Origin: Nautilus pompilius
Lineage: Eukaryota > Mollusca > Cephalopoda > Nautilida > Nautilidae
Assembly (NCBI GenBank): GCA_018389105.1
Contig: JACATO010000317.1
Span: 2,265,001 to 2,329,000, forward strand
Reading direction: 5' to 3'
Length of the DNA: 64,000 nucleotides
Part shown: positions 48,653-61,589 of the stretch, in pieces
Numbering within the stretch: position 1 is the first letter of the stretch
Layout of the letters: each line of letters starts with the position of its first letter
Notes under the pieces: generated by a model
Database searches by the model: none
Told to the model about the DNA's origin: nothing
What the model saw: the letters and a program-made list of their open reading frames with translations, nothing else
Translations under genes and position numbers: made by a program

Positions 48653-51002
48653 AATCTTATGATCAATTTTATATAATTTTTTAAAATACAGATCTTTAAT
48701 ATAAAAATATCTAGCCGGGCATGAGCTAACTACTATCAATTAAATGTACTCTTAAATTCTGGAGCATCTCAGATTTTTTTTTTTTTCTTTCAGAATTTGC
48801 ATCTCTTTTAAAACTTGATTAATTTACAATTTTTTAAAAATTTTTACTTATATATTTTTCATAGTAATTTGTATAATTTCTCAAAAATCTATTGCAAATA
48901 ATTTATATCTCATTTACTAGCCATTTTGAAAAAAGAAGCATCTCCAATTACAGTAAATTAAAATCCAATATACGTAGAGTGGTTTGGTTTTACTAATGTG
49001 TTAGGGACATTCAGTTGAACCCCCACTGGAATAGCATCACCATAATGGTATTTGAAACATGATATTAAACAGATGGTGGTATAATGTTGATTCATATAAT
49101 TGGTTTTATTGTAAAATTGACAACCATGGTACAAATCAATAGATTTTTTTAAAAAGGCAATGTACTGGTTTATAATATACCCAGTACACACAGTTGATAA
49201 AAATACAACATTACCTTTTATTATTCTAATTTACAAGTAAATGACAAATTCTAATGTAACAACACTAAATAATTACCTTTTTAAAAAAGAATGATGGCAG
49301 AAAACACTGTAACAAAAAAGATTTTACTTCTTTTTATTTTTATTATTTTAAGAATCTGTTAAATTGCTTATTATAAAAAAAATTTTCAGGTGACATTATA
49401 TCTATGCAAAACAATATATTGTCAGATAATTTTTATATCTGTTAGTTTTAAATGTGTAGGAAGTTACATAAACTGGAAAATAATACTAACCATGTAACTA
49501 ACAACTGAAACAACTCTTAAATATCAGTATTTAATAATTGTTTCTACCCCAAAATCGTCGCTAATATTTACTGCATAGAAAGCAAACAAAGGAAGAGCTA
49601 GGTGTCCTGTAGTTCCGTAGGCATAGGGAACTCCTAAAGAGTATAGCAACATATAGAAAAATAGTATACCTTAAGAATCTAAGTGCCTACCTACCCGCAG
49701 CTTGATCATTTGTTGTCAAGAACAGAAAGAGTTTCATACATGAAAAGTGTGACTGATTATCTATGAAATGAATGTTTCAAAGCACTATCCCATTTGCTTC
49801 AAGATGTGATGTCAAGAACAGTTAGACTGTACCTTAAGCATGTTGAAGTGGTGGCCTTTCTCAAAGATGAACCATAGCAGATGTCTGTGTATCTACCATA
49901 AGTTGCCTTATGCCCATTACTAAGCTAAAGGTAGAACCATATATGGGCTTGGGCCTGGCCAACCCAGTGTTATAATGCAGAATGAAAATCAAAAGAAATG
50001 TGTACATCATTTACTGAATCATTACTTAATAGCAGATCAGAGTATATCAGTGGTTGTGGAAGATGTGCTTTAATGCATGCAACCACTATCATCAGGATAC
50101 TGAAATCAGAGAGCATAAGGTGTAAGAGGCTGTACTATGAACCAATCCTAACTAATCAGCACAGTCATACATGTAAAAAAAATTTTCAGAATTTGGATTG
50201 TTTTTAAAACAATAAAAAAGACAATTGAGTTTGTCATTTACTATTGTGATATTGTCATTGAAAAATGTCATGGATGTTCAATACATTTCTATTTCTATCA
50301 ATTTTCTTATGGCTTGCTAGTGTTTATGCCTGACACAGCTAGGTATCATGCTTTTAATGTGTGAATACATTAAAAGTTTCTTTTAAAATGTTGTTAATTT
50401 TTAACCAGTTGGTTTCCAATAGAATTGAAAATGATAAAATGTTAATTTTATTATTATTATTATTAAATACTGAAAAGAAAAACAATTGCTTAGAAATAAA
50501 GATTTTTTAAAAGTAAATATTAATTCTTGTTTTGATTGACTTATTAATGGGATGCTAATTGATGATGCTCTTAATTGGTGATCATTGGAACACTTCAGTT
50601 TAGTTTGTTTCCTGTTTTGGTTGCTTTTTTGTTAATAACTTTAGAATTTATTCAAATGATTGCACAAATTAAAAAAAAAAAAACTTTTGTATTAAGTGAG
50701 TTATAATTACATTGGAAAAAAAGGACATCAGTTTTATTGCAGAATCCCAGACTGAGGAAGTTTGAAAAGCCATTTAATATATAATTTGTAGTTTTGTAAA
50801 TTCCTTAATTTCAGAAGGTTAATCTGGATATCAGAAAAATGGGTTACTGTTGTATAAAGTATAATTTGCTTTAAACTGTACTTCATGTCAGTAATAATAA
50901 TAAAAAAAAACTACTACAACATTGTTTATTATTATTATTACTTAATCAATCAAGCGAACATACAGTATTTATGAGGTTGTTTGCTATGTTGATATTATAG
51001 CA
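45516..51002. other. Non-coding stretch, no assigned feature
   Basis: CpG-poor AT-rich DNA. Bases 49,540-49,970 are less AT-rich and lack simple repeats, so they may be an old unclassified transposon copy. A (GT)n/(GA)n tract lies at 48,622-48,652 and short (TTA)n at 46,039 and 50,449. Open frames at 46,508-46,882 and 48,958-49,191 (minus) have no recognisable domains. Confidence 0.45.
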
Positions 51003-53441
51003 CAAGCATGGGAAACTCCCAGCCTGCAGTGACCACTGATCAGTCAAGCAATTTCAGAATCCCAAAATATTAGTATTAATTTGGTCACTTCAGTAGTAGC
51101 TTTCCCAATGATCACAGAAGGTCAACTTTACATCTGTGTGATGACTTAAAATTTTTCTTTGGTTTTATCCCTAAAATAGCATCATCAAAAGAGAAAAGGG
51201 CATATCGAATGCTGAGTGTTTCAAGAAAGATGGACCGATGACTATTTTTAGTGCTAGTGAAAACCTGTGTATTTAATTTGCTTAGAATCAATTTTTGTCA
51301 TGAAAGAATATAATCTGAAAAGATGCTACACCACTAAACATTCTCAATACAATAGCTTTCAAGGTTATTTGAGAAAGGGTAAATTAGAAAAATTAATGAA
51401 TGGGTTGGCTGAGCAGCAGACATTGTTTGTTAAGAAATGTATGTAGACAGACGACATTGTACATACTAGTTATATTGTTAATGAGAAAATTGCTAGACAC
51501 TTGGAATCTTATTGTGATGGAGAATTCGTGAAATAGTGCCTACAAGCAGTTGTTATTTTGTGTCTAGGTAAAAATAAAGAAATTGATAATATTATTTTGT
51601 CTTGTAAAACTGTAATCAGACAGATTGACAAACTTGCTGCAAACATAGAAATATGCTTAATAGAACTTGCTTCAAAATTTGACTAATTTTTGTTGGCTAT
51701 TGATGAGAGTACTGATATGTAATCCAGATTCAAAATTATAGTTATCTTTAATAACTTCTACTTCTTATTTTTAAAAATTTTACTTTTCTTGCTTTTTAAC
51801 ATTATAATTTTAAAGCTACAGTTATTATCCATTTATCAAAACACATAAACTACCACCGTACAGAAAAATCATCAGTTTGATTTTTATCAAAGTTACACAA
51901 TTGGATTATAAGGAACAGTTGTATTCGACAGTAAATTGAATTATGAATACTGCCAATGAAGTATGTGTTAAATATCTTTTCTGAATTTTACAATTTTGAT
52001 TTTTAAACTATGTGAGACACTGGTTTCCATTTTTTTACATGACCAATTTTAATGTTTCATTAATGAAATTTCTAGTGTTTGAAAAAAAGAAAAACAATTT
52101 TAAAAAGCCCTAAAGATATGCTTTGGAAGTTTAAAAATTCATTTCAATCAACGTGGCTTGCTGAATTAAAAATGTTAATGGTGAAATTTAATCTTAGTTT
52201 TGGGAGATTTTATGGCTGATCAACACGTGGTGCACCTGCAATGGTTGGGAGTAAGTAGGCTTAATTTCTAAAATTGAATCAGAATTAGCTTCTATGAACT
52301 TAAACACAAAAGAGTTATCAGTGTTTCACAGCATAATTTACTAGGAGAATGTGTGTGCCAAGTCAATCAAATTTGCATATGTAATGTCTAAGGTTGTTTC
52401 AAGTATCAATTTCATAAAGTCACAAGCACTGAACCACCATCACTTTCAAGAATTTCTTGAAGATGTTGAAGCTGAATATGGAAACATTGTTTACTATTGT
52501 GAAGTTTGTTGGTTGAGCAAAGGAAAAATGTGAAAATGATTTTATAACTTGAGAAGTGAAATTTTTATATTTATGGACGTGAAAGGAAGGTTTATAACAG
52601 AACTAAATGATGATGACTGGATATATGATATTGAAAACCTCCCATCTTAATAAATTAAATTTGAAATTACAAGGCAAAGGCCAGTTCGTTTATCAGTTGT
52701 ACATGTTAAGACATTTCAAAACAAAATTCATTTATGGGGAAAGAAAGCTTAGGTATGGCAATACTTTTCACTTTCCTACATTGGCAAATCATGGCAAATC
52801 TGATTGTATTTCTTTTGCTGATAAACTACTATTGATAAACAAAGAATTCACTCATAAATTTTAAAGTTCAGATCACAAGAAGCAAATCTACATATTTTCT
52901 CTTCAGCATTTATGCCATACAAGAATTTCAGATGGAGTTGATCAAACTTTAAGGCAACCAAGAATTCAAATGGAAAATAAGAGACTGCTTATTACTAGAG
53001 GTTTTACAAGCATCTTTCCAAAGAAGAGTTCACCAGGAAGAAAATTTCACTGTTTGGTAGCCTTTATAAATGAGCAGCTATTTTCAAGAATAAAATTCAC
53101 AAAGTCAAAAACAAGATAAAGGCTAACAGAGTATCCCCTTCAAAATAACTTAAGACTACTGCCCCTATTCAGCATTTTTCCAAACACTGACATTCTGGTG
53201 AAGAAAGTACAAGCCCAAGTTTCACTTTAACCTGAAGTTTTGTAAGAAAATTTTCATTTCTTTTCTAATGACAATGTCTCAATTGTATTTATGTCAATAA
53301 TGAAGTTTCATTTGTAATTTTCCAAATAAACAGATTTAGTAATTTCTGTGGTTTATTTTTATGTATTATTTATTATTATTATTATTATTATTAATCTTTA
53401 TTAATCTATAATCAGGCTTGTAAAAAGGTTGCTCATCCCTG
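51003..53441 (+). mobile_element. hAT DNA transposon fossil, nearly full length
   Basis: The left end starts CAAGCATGGGAAACT. The right end, read inverted, starts CAGGGATGAGCAACCT. Both resemble Charlie-type hAT termini (CAGGGGTGGGCAAACT). The interior encodes a decayed transposase, and the element's 2.4 kb length suits an autonomous hAT. A candidate 8-base target duplicate CTCTATGC follows the right end but is not clearly matched on the left. A short (TTA)n (53,367-53,396) has grown just inside the right end. Confidence 0.75.
51190..53230 (+). pseudogene. hAT transposase pseudogene, ZBED5/GTF2IRD2-like
   Basis: The hAT transposase (cut-and-paste, nuclear, BED zinc finger plus RNase H-like fold) can be followed in order. 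The N-terminus is KRKGHIEC-stop-VFQERWTDDYF. The BED finger remnant is KPVYLICLE...MKEYNLKR, followed by AEQQTLFVKK, SYIVNEKIARHLESYCDGEF and the hallmark LLAIDESTDM (near 51,700). Then come RGAPAMVG (near 52,235, family TDGAPAMVG), a long intact stretch SIKFAYVMSKVVSSINFIKS to EVCWLSKGKM (52,351-52,530), a second intact stretch HLNKLNLKLQGKGQFVYQLY (52,607-52,861), and the C-terminal EQLFSRIKFTKSKTR (near 53,085). It has several stops and frameshifts and about 270 foreign or unalignable bases between DESTD and APAMVG. The first stop (TGA where the family has Arg) looks like CGA to TGA decay. It closely resembles the hAT branch that gave GTF2IRD2 and ZBED5 in vertebrates. It is not functional. 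Confidence 0.85.
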
Positions 53442-56400
53442 CTCTATGCCCATTCTAACAGATTCTGCTAGGAATGTTCAATATGTATTCCTAGTAATTA
53501 GTAAAATTATGGCTTTGATACTGTTCTTTATTGCTGACACTGCTACAATAATTTATTTTCAAAGGTGAAATTTTTTCTTTTTAATTTTTATACATGGCAT
53601 TAATTTTTAAGAAAAGCTTTTGCAATGTTTTCATCATTATTAAAGTTTGGTTTTGAAATATTCTCTCCTAGATTTTATCTGAAAATGATGGTTTTTTTTT
53701 TTTTTTAGAAACTTCTGTGCTAGACGACTTCAACAAAATTAACCTTTTAGTTAAACTTGCTTAAAACAGCAAAAATGATAACATGGACTGCTAGCATTGC
53801 CTTGCAGTTTCTTTGTATTATTTTTATTATCATCATTACACAGTAAACTTTTGTACGTGTTCTGGACAAGATTTTAATTTTCTTGCAAACCCATTTATCA
53901 GAAGTATAATTTTATTTGTGATCTTGACTGGAAGAAGGTAAAATCAACTTTTAGATTAGTTTGTTTTAAAACCAATCACAATGATACATGGTTTATATTC
54001 AGTGTAAGGATTCTATCATCATTTAGAGATTAATACAGTTTGGCAACTCAGCAGCCTCTTGGGCATGTGTTCTCAGGATAACTCTAATGATTTTGCCTGT
54101 GACTGGAAGAATGCATTCATCAGTAAACTTAAAAATAATGTACTACTATCTTCTACCTAAAGTATTGAAATTAATAATGGTGGATTTGCCGAGGTGTTCT
54201 CAGTTTGGTTTGAATCTACTCATGGATCTACAAATATCAATGCTAAAAATTTTTTAAAAAAATTTATTTAGCCTTGTCCATTTCTTTTTATATATATATA
54301 TAAAGGCTGATAAATAACATCTGTAGATAAATCTATTTATTTTAGATTGTAATTTCTGTAGGTCAAGGGCAAAGATTCCGCATGTACATAGGGTTGAAAA
54401 TAATAGTCTTAGAACTTGGATAGAAAATTCATCTTTGATGTACAGCAGAATTTTTTTTTTAGTTTTTTTCATTATGCATAAAATCGTTTTCTTTCTCTCT
54501 GCTAGCTGGCTTGGTGCAGATAAGCTTGCATTTGAAATGAAGTCTTTTCCTATCAATGTTTTTTTTTTTTGTTGAAAATATGAATGGAGATTTCATCATT
54601 TTGTATGGATATGGAGAAAATGTGTTAAGCACCATGCATTGCAGTAGATTCTTTGGTAACCAGAAATTTTTGTGGTTGTGATATTTAATCTAGCACTTAT
54701 TGAAAAAAAAAAAATTTCCACTATAGTTATGATTTTATATATAAATGGAGTAGTTAAAAACTCTGTATATACTCATAAGGTGAGAAAGATTAAAAAGATT
54801 ATTGAGTACTAACTGACAGAAAGGGCCTATAATGAATTATTTATTTTTTTTTTAATTTGCTGTTACATTGGATTGTTTCACATAAGCTTCTGCCAATGGA
54901 CATTTTATTTGGTTAGTTTTTCTTGTTTGTATTTTTGAAATCAATCACTGTATTGATTTACTAAAACATTTGTCCACTACTTTTAGGAACAATGATCTAC
55001 CTTGCATTTAGTTACTTCTGATGGGCAATCTTATTGTACTTCAACTGCAGTGGTAACTGTCTGATCTTAAGCTTTTAGTGTCAATAATACCACAGCACAC
55101 CTTTCATCTCCCATGCCCATTTTCAGGAGAAAAATTAATGGTATTAGATTTTCTATAAATATTCAATCAGTGCATTGTCAAAAAAAAAAACAACAAAAAT
55201 GTATTATTTAAAAATGTCAATAGGGTTTTAAAGTAATATGTGCAAAGAATTTTTTTCTAACTTGCCCAGCTTTGTTACTTTTTAGATGTATAACTTAAAA
55301 AAAAGTTTTATCTAAAGAACTATGACACTGAAAATTTAAAAATAAATAAATAAAATAAGATTAAATACTGTATTCATTTGATGTTATAAGTGATCAATTC
55401 TAGGATGGGGAAAACCTGGACATTATTAATTATATATCTTCCTATTTCATTTTATACAAATTCCTGGCTCGAACATTTTTTACAGTTTTATAAATAGTAT
55501 GCACAAGGTACTTTTAGAGGAGGAAATAAGAACTATTTATAGTCAAGTTTTCATGTAAGTTGTAAACACCTGGCAGTTACCTAAATAAATTGTTGATAAA
55601 ACAAAATCAAGGTGCAAGCCAGTCTGCACAATTTTCTAAACGCATAGATACCAAGCTGAAAATGTGAAGATTAGTCAGTGGCTAGGTAATCCACCTGTTA
55701 TTGTTATGAAAGTTACAGGTGGTTAGATGTGTACTGAGCAAAATAACATCCTCTAGCTATATGGTACTCAGTCAGTAATTCCAGCCATGATGTTTCATGA
55801 TTGTTTTTTATGGGATGATGATTGAGAATGTTTTAAGGAAAGGAAGTAGTGTTTGGCTTAATTCAGTAGATCTCTCTATGCAAATCAAAGTTCTGTATAA
55901 ACTTCTCACTAAAATTGTTTTAATTTGTTAAGGGTTTCACTTTGGGTTTGGTTTTTTTTTGTATCAAATGAATTGAAATCTATATTTTAAATTAATTTCT
56001 TGTAATAGATCACTTTTTTCAAGTTTTGACTAGCAGTTACAGCTGTAAGTTTTTTATGATTGATAGTGTGAATTTTCCCATCTTATTTCGATTTCTCCAA
56101 TCTGTCCACCTGCTATCCTCCCTGTCTCATCCTTTCAGTCTACACTTGTAACTCAAGGATTCCTCTGAAACAGTTTTAGAAACTTACCAGACTTATTGAT
56201 TATATACGCTGTTTCTTAAATTGCTACTTCACTGCTCTATTCTGAATAGCTTGGTGACTGCATCCTATGTTTAACCATTTCTTTGCAATTACAAAGGACG
56301 TGCCATTAGTTATCTTGGTGCATCTTAGTCTGAGCCAGCTAATCCTGATTATAATCTACAAATGTCATCCCAAAATAATTTTTAAAAAGTGTACTAAATT

Positions 56401-58500
56401 ACTACCTTTTTTAAAAGTAGATTCTCTTTTCCTCTTTCTCTGTTCTTACAAAGCAATTAAGGCAATAAGAAACTGAACCATTGTATCATTTTATAAACAA
56501 GTGTGTGTGTGTGTGTGTTTTTTTCTTCTTGAGAAATTGCATTCTCTCTTGGATTCATGTTTTTTGCCAGTTGTCTTTGCCTTTCTCCTATTTTTCTCTT
56601 TAAGCCTTTGTTCTGCCAACTATACATGCTGCCTTTTCCATTTACAATCTTTATTACCTAACTTTTCTACTTCTGTATTGATCTCATGGAAAATTGATTG
56701 CTAGAAAGCATGGTGGCAACAGCTTGCACAACTTTAGTGTATTCTCTCTCTGCTCTAATGCTGCCTACTTTTAATGATAGCTCTGGAAATTTTTGGAGAA
56801 CTACATTAAACAAATTTCCAGATGATATCAAGAGATGCTGCCCTATCTGACTAATTTTTGTAATTGTATGCACATCAGTTCTTTGTTTACCATGGGTAAA
56901 ATGTACAGTAAACACTAATTTTCTTTTATTGTATGCTACATCTTTCAGATAAAACTATTTGAATGGCTGAACATTTTGACCTAAATAATTAGTAAATATA
57001 TTCACTTGGATTAAAGATCCACAAGGATTTTTTAAAAAAAGAAATCAGACTTTCCTCTCTTTTTTTCTTTTTGTAAATTAAATCATAGCCAATTAAAGTA
57101 ATAAGCCCAGAGTATCATTTTCCATCATGCTGGTTGAGTGTATTTAACCTTTTAACATGTGTAATACATTAAAAAACAACAAGAAAATAAACTGAGTTTT
57201 ATGCAAAAATTTAATTGAAGTCAAAGGCTTAACATTTGAAAGTTATTTTTATTGTTGTTGCTGCTTTATAATTAAAAACTTTAGAGATGGCAGTTGAACA
57301 AGAAAAATAAACAAACTAAAGGATCTAGTAATACTGCTTAATTTTATGAATTAAAACCAGTTATCAATTTGGATGTTATGATTTCATACAACACACTGGG
57401 AAAAATGAAACATTAAATGTTGTTGTCGTTGTAGTCCATATTTAATCTGACTGTTCAGGTTTGGCCTAGAACTCTATCTAGGTATGAAGTGAGTTTGTGG
57501 AGCAACAGAAACCATGGCCATCAAGAAAGTGCCTGGTGTACTTTGACTTGGACCAAACCGATGAAAGCTTCTACTAGAACTCTTGTGTTTAACCGTGGTA
57601 ACAAACTGGAGTACCTTTGAGGAAATCTATACCAACATTCTTATAGAAATGAGCAAGAAACCATGCCATTGGAGGCTAGCTAAACCTCGTCATTGGGCCC
57701 TTAGCACTCACCCACCTGCTACTCACATACCCTTTTATCACAGTCACTGGTGCAAACAAATGCTTGTTTTGAATTATATAGAATACAAATTGGATTTAAG
57801 CTAGGAAACTTTCAAAAAATAAACTAGATATCTATCGACTTTGACAATTGCATAAATTTACAATGGTGCAAAAATTTTCTGTTATTGATACAGGTTATAT
57901 ATGTGTTACATACATACAGTTTTTATCTGGTTACAGAATGCAGGAAAACGTAGCCCATGTGACTTTTGTGAAATGGCTTAATTAAAAAAAAAAAAAGATT
58001 TCAATTAACACTGCAGTCTATTAGCAATCATTATATATGTTATATCACATTTTATAATCTTAAGCTAACCAGAGATTTGCATGCAAATATATTAGATACA
58101 GATGTGGAAATTCAGATGGATAAGAAGTTTCTTTAAACTTATGTATAATCCCTTTGTTTGCAAAATGTTTCTTTCATCTGTTTCCATTACTTGGTTTGAC
58201 AAAACATTTTAGGTAGATACTGCATGACTAATAAAAACAATTTTCCCAATTTAATTAAGAACATTTCCTACCCATTCTATGTTTATACTTGTAGTGATAT
58301 ATTTTGTGCCACTAGTTTAGAATAATACATCTAACTTTATGTGTTTCTTTTTTATATTAAAATTGAATTTTTGTCACCTCAGAAATATCTATAAGTCATA
58401 TTAGGCTCTGCTCTGGAAGCTTTTCCCATGTGAGATCACACACATTAATGTCAGAATGGATCTAATTAAAGAGTTATATGACTTTTAGATATATATTTAG
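53442..58500. other. Non-coding stretch, no assigned feature
   Basis: CpG-poor AT-rich DNA. Bases 57,440-57,800 are less AT-rich and carry a short plus frame (57,583-57,804) of unknown nature. Minus frame 56,667-56,915 (82 residues) has varied composition but no domain. Both are recorded as unclassified, possibly old repeats. Confidence 0.45.
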
Positions 58501-58815
58501 GTGACTGGTGGTCCATTGGTAGACTACAAGACTGTTGTGTTGAGGGCTCAAGTTTGAATCCTGGTGAAGTGGCTTAGTTTGCTGTACCTCGTTGGCATGG
58601 TTCCTTTTTGGTGGTCTTCACCAGGCAGTCATGTGGGTTTCCAAAGTACATATGGCAAAGGTTCTAAAGGTATCTGTTGCATGGTTTGTACCTTGACCAC
58701 TGCTCAAGAGCCCCTGACTATTCCTAGCTAATTTTCTTGGTCACTAAGTCTAATTCCCCAAACCTTTCCCACTAGCTCACTGCTGTGAGATGTTCTTAGA
58801 CCTCAGGACAGGGGT
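58501..58815 (+). mobile_element. tRNA-derived SINE, CpG-decayed copy
   Basis: This is the same family as 36,595-36,948. The head reads ACTGGTGGTCCATTGGTAGA with the B box CAAGTTTGAATCCTGGTG (58,549-58,566), where the other copy has GAGTTCGAATCCCGG. The body reads TTGACCACTGCTCAAGAGCC against TTGACCGCCGCTCGAAAGCC. Nearly every CpG of the other copy is TG or CA here. Confidence 0.7.
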
Positions 58816-58904
58816 TTGATAAGAAAACATACATTCATTTGATGACTTTTAAAGCTGTTATCCATTATAAATCTCTTCTTCTTTCACTTTTTTTACTGGT
58901 ACAC
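58816..58904. other. Spacer between SINE and LINE fragment
   Basis: A short AT-rich spacer. It may include the downstream edge of the LINE fragment. Confidence 0.4.
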
Positions 58905-59310
58905 TATATTTGAAGCCATGGCATTTCACTCTTGGAAACATTGAAATTCATTTGCCATTTGATCATTCTATCAGATCACATACTTGTAAAATCATTGCAT
59001 TGCTGTTGTTAGCTCTACCATGTATTTTAGAGCCATATACAAATTTCATATTGTTAGAACTTCCAGCATCAGTATCATTATATTCATTATAAAACAAACA
59101 AAAAAAAATAGGCCAAAGAATTAAACACTGAGGTATTCTACTGGCAAAATTCAGAATTTCAATGATAATATCTTCTAGCACAAGTGTAAACTTTGTTTAG
59201 AATAACTTTTATCGGTAGCAAAAAGTTGCCACCTATGCCAAAACCTTTACATTTTTCTACCATGCATCTAAGAATTGCCCAAGACAGATATGAAATTGCT
59301 TTTCTACGCC
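58905..59310 (-). pseudogene. CR1/L2-like LINE reverse transcriptase fragment
   Basis: Read on the minus strand, two frames joined by a frameshift follow the palm domain of non-LTR reverse transcriptases. LSWAILRCMVEKCKGFGIGG aligns with the family's HxxLLxKLxAYGIxG block. SRIPQCLILWPIFFCLFYNE aligns with SGVPQGSVLGPxLFxIYIND. DAGSSNNMKFVYGSK aligns with the FADDTK catalytic box, in which both aspartates are lost. LQVCDLIEWSNGK aligns with LQxDLxxLxEWSxxW. Such proteins copy LINE RNA into the genome by target-primed reverse transcription. This copy is only about 400 bases and dead. Confidence 0.65.
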
Positions 59311-61543
59311 TCCCTGTTAGTTTATTTGTTTTACCAGTTATGCTCCAAATATCAATTATCATTATCTATCTATAATGAACTAAAACTAGATGTTCTTTAG
59401 CAAGATTATACATTTTCTAGTTGGCATCTCAGATTAATTGTTCTTAAAGCAATCAAAGAAATGTATATATGAGATAAAAGCCAATTAATTTTTTTATTAT
59501 TGTTGCTTGCATATTTTACACCTGACATTTAAAATAAGTACTGCCTTACCTAGGGTCAGAATTTAATGGTAGTTTGCACATAACATCTAAAAGTAGCTGA
59601 TTTCTTTTCAGAATCATGTATGATATACTTATAACTTACCAGAGTATTCTCTACATGCTGTGAAATTTGATAAAACATCAAAATAGATTTCTGGCTGAAA
59701 ATGTTTTTTGTCCCCCCTGCCCCAAAACACCACCCCAATATTTTGGAATTAGATTTCCTGGTATCTATCATTATAGCAGTGCTATAGGTGTAAAGTGTAC
59801 AAGCTTTTTGTTGTTGTTCCTTTCTGCTAGTTTTTTTAGATCTGTTTTGATTATTTTCATCTGCGTTCTAAAGGGAAAAAAATGTTGGGTGGGAATAATT
59901 AAGTTTCGTTTATTTGGATACTAGCCAAAGACAGGGAGATAAAGAATTTCTCAACTACTGGTAAGTTTCTCATATATATATTATATATATATATATATAG
60001 ACTATGCTAAACTTATGATTTAATTTCTTCCTGGATTACATTTATGGTTGCACTGTTGGCTGATATATTTTGGGTAAGCTGAAAAGAAGTTTGGCCAGTC
60101 ATTAAAGACAGGAAGGTTTAAAATGAATGACAATTTAAAAACGATATATAATTTTGTTTTTTTTTTTTTTTAGTTTGTTGTAGAACCTATTAAACAAGTA
60201 GAGTAGCTAATCTAATGTTCTAGAGAAAGAGAGAGAGAGAGAGATGATGCCGTTTTATTGATGGCCATAAGAACAGTTAGCTTGGTGGTTTTATACTTCA
60301 CTTATTATATGCTGAAATTACATTTCTAGAGATTGACCCTACTATGTATGCATCTACCTTTTGGAGACCAGTAAAAGGGAGATAGGAAGTTTTTCACTAC
60401 ATTACTAAAAGCGTGTTTGCAAGTGATAAGAGTTTGGTGTAAAAGTAATGGAAGGAAAGAACGTAGTTTTCTCTCTGTGGTTTTTTTGTCAAATAGAATT
60501 TGGAACATCAGCTACTTACGTTTACATGCACACAGGCACGCACACGCTCTCTCTCTCTCTCTCTCTCTCTCTCCACACACCTAATAGATAGGTCAGGTGG
60601 AGCAGTAACCAGATACATTCAGCTAGTCTCTTAATGCACAAGTTACTGACTGTTGCTTTCAGAGATCGGACTACAGCTATGTCAAAACCTCTTTACAGGT
60701 AAATTTTTCTTTCTTACATTTAGTAAATTGTTAACTGGCCTGGGAACAACTACTTGCAGATTACTTTACTTGAGCTTCTCTTTTCAGCTGTGCAAATGTA
60801 ATATTGACTATCAAGTTACATCTTTTATATGCTGTGTAATTTTTATATTATCCATAAATCAATAACTGTCCTAACAGTTATTTTTAATATCTGAGTCCAC
60901 TAGGAATGCTGTTCCCGTATTGTCTGGAATTGCCTGGTCTCTTGTTCATTTTTATTTTCTAGCATAAAGCATCTGTTATGAGTTTGGAATTTTAAATATC
61001 TAATTCCAAAACTCAGTATTGCTTATAAAAATTGTTTCTTTAATTTTAATATTTTTTACATTTTTATTTTGTCATTTACTTTGTCAAATATTCTTCAGGA
61101 TTTAAACATTTTGGTAGTTTAAATATAAAAGTTAAGAAAATGAAAAAGAAGTATTAACTAAATATTTGTTTGATACCCTAAGCATGTACTTGCAATCTTA
61201 AATTAATGCTTTTCTTCTTTTCCTTTTTTTGTATGTGAAGAAGTTTTTTCTTTGCCATTTGTGTTTGTGTAGTTTGTCAAAGATTTTAAAAATCATGTTG
61301 GATCTATTTACATTGCATTACATACATAATATTGTTTAAAATGTTGTTATTATTATTATTTTATAATTTCATTTTGTTTTGAAAAATTTTCATTTTTCTT
61401 TTTTTTATCTTTATTACTACCTGTATACATCACATTCCATTAGGTCGAAGCATTTCTTATAGTAATTCTTTTGTTTTGGGTATTTATTCTTAAAGGTGAC
61501 ATAATAAATAGCAACCAAAAACTGTTCATACCTAAATCTCTTT

Positions 61544-61589
<46 letters not shown>

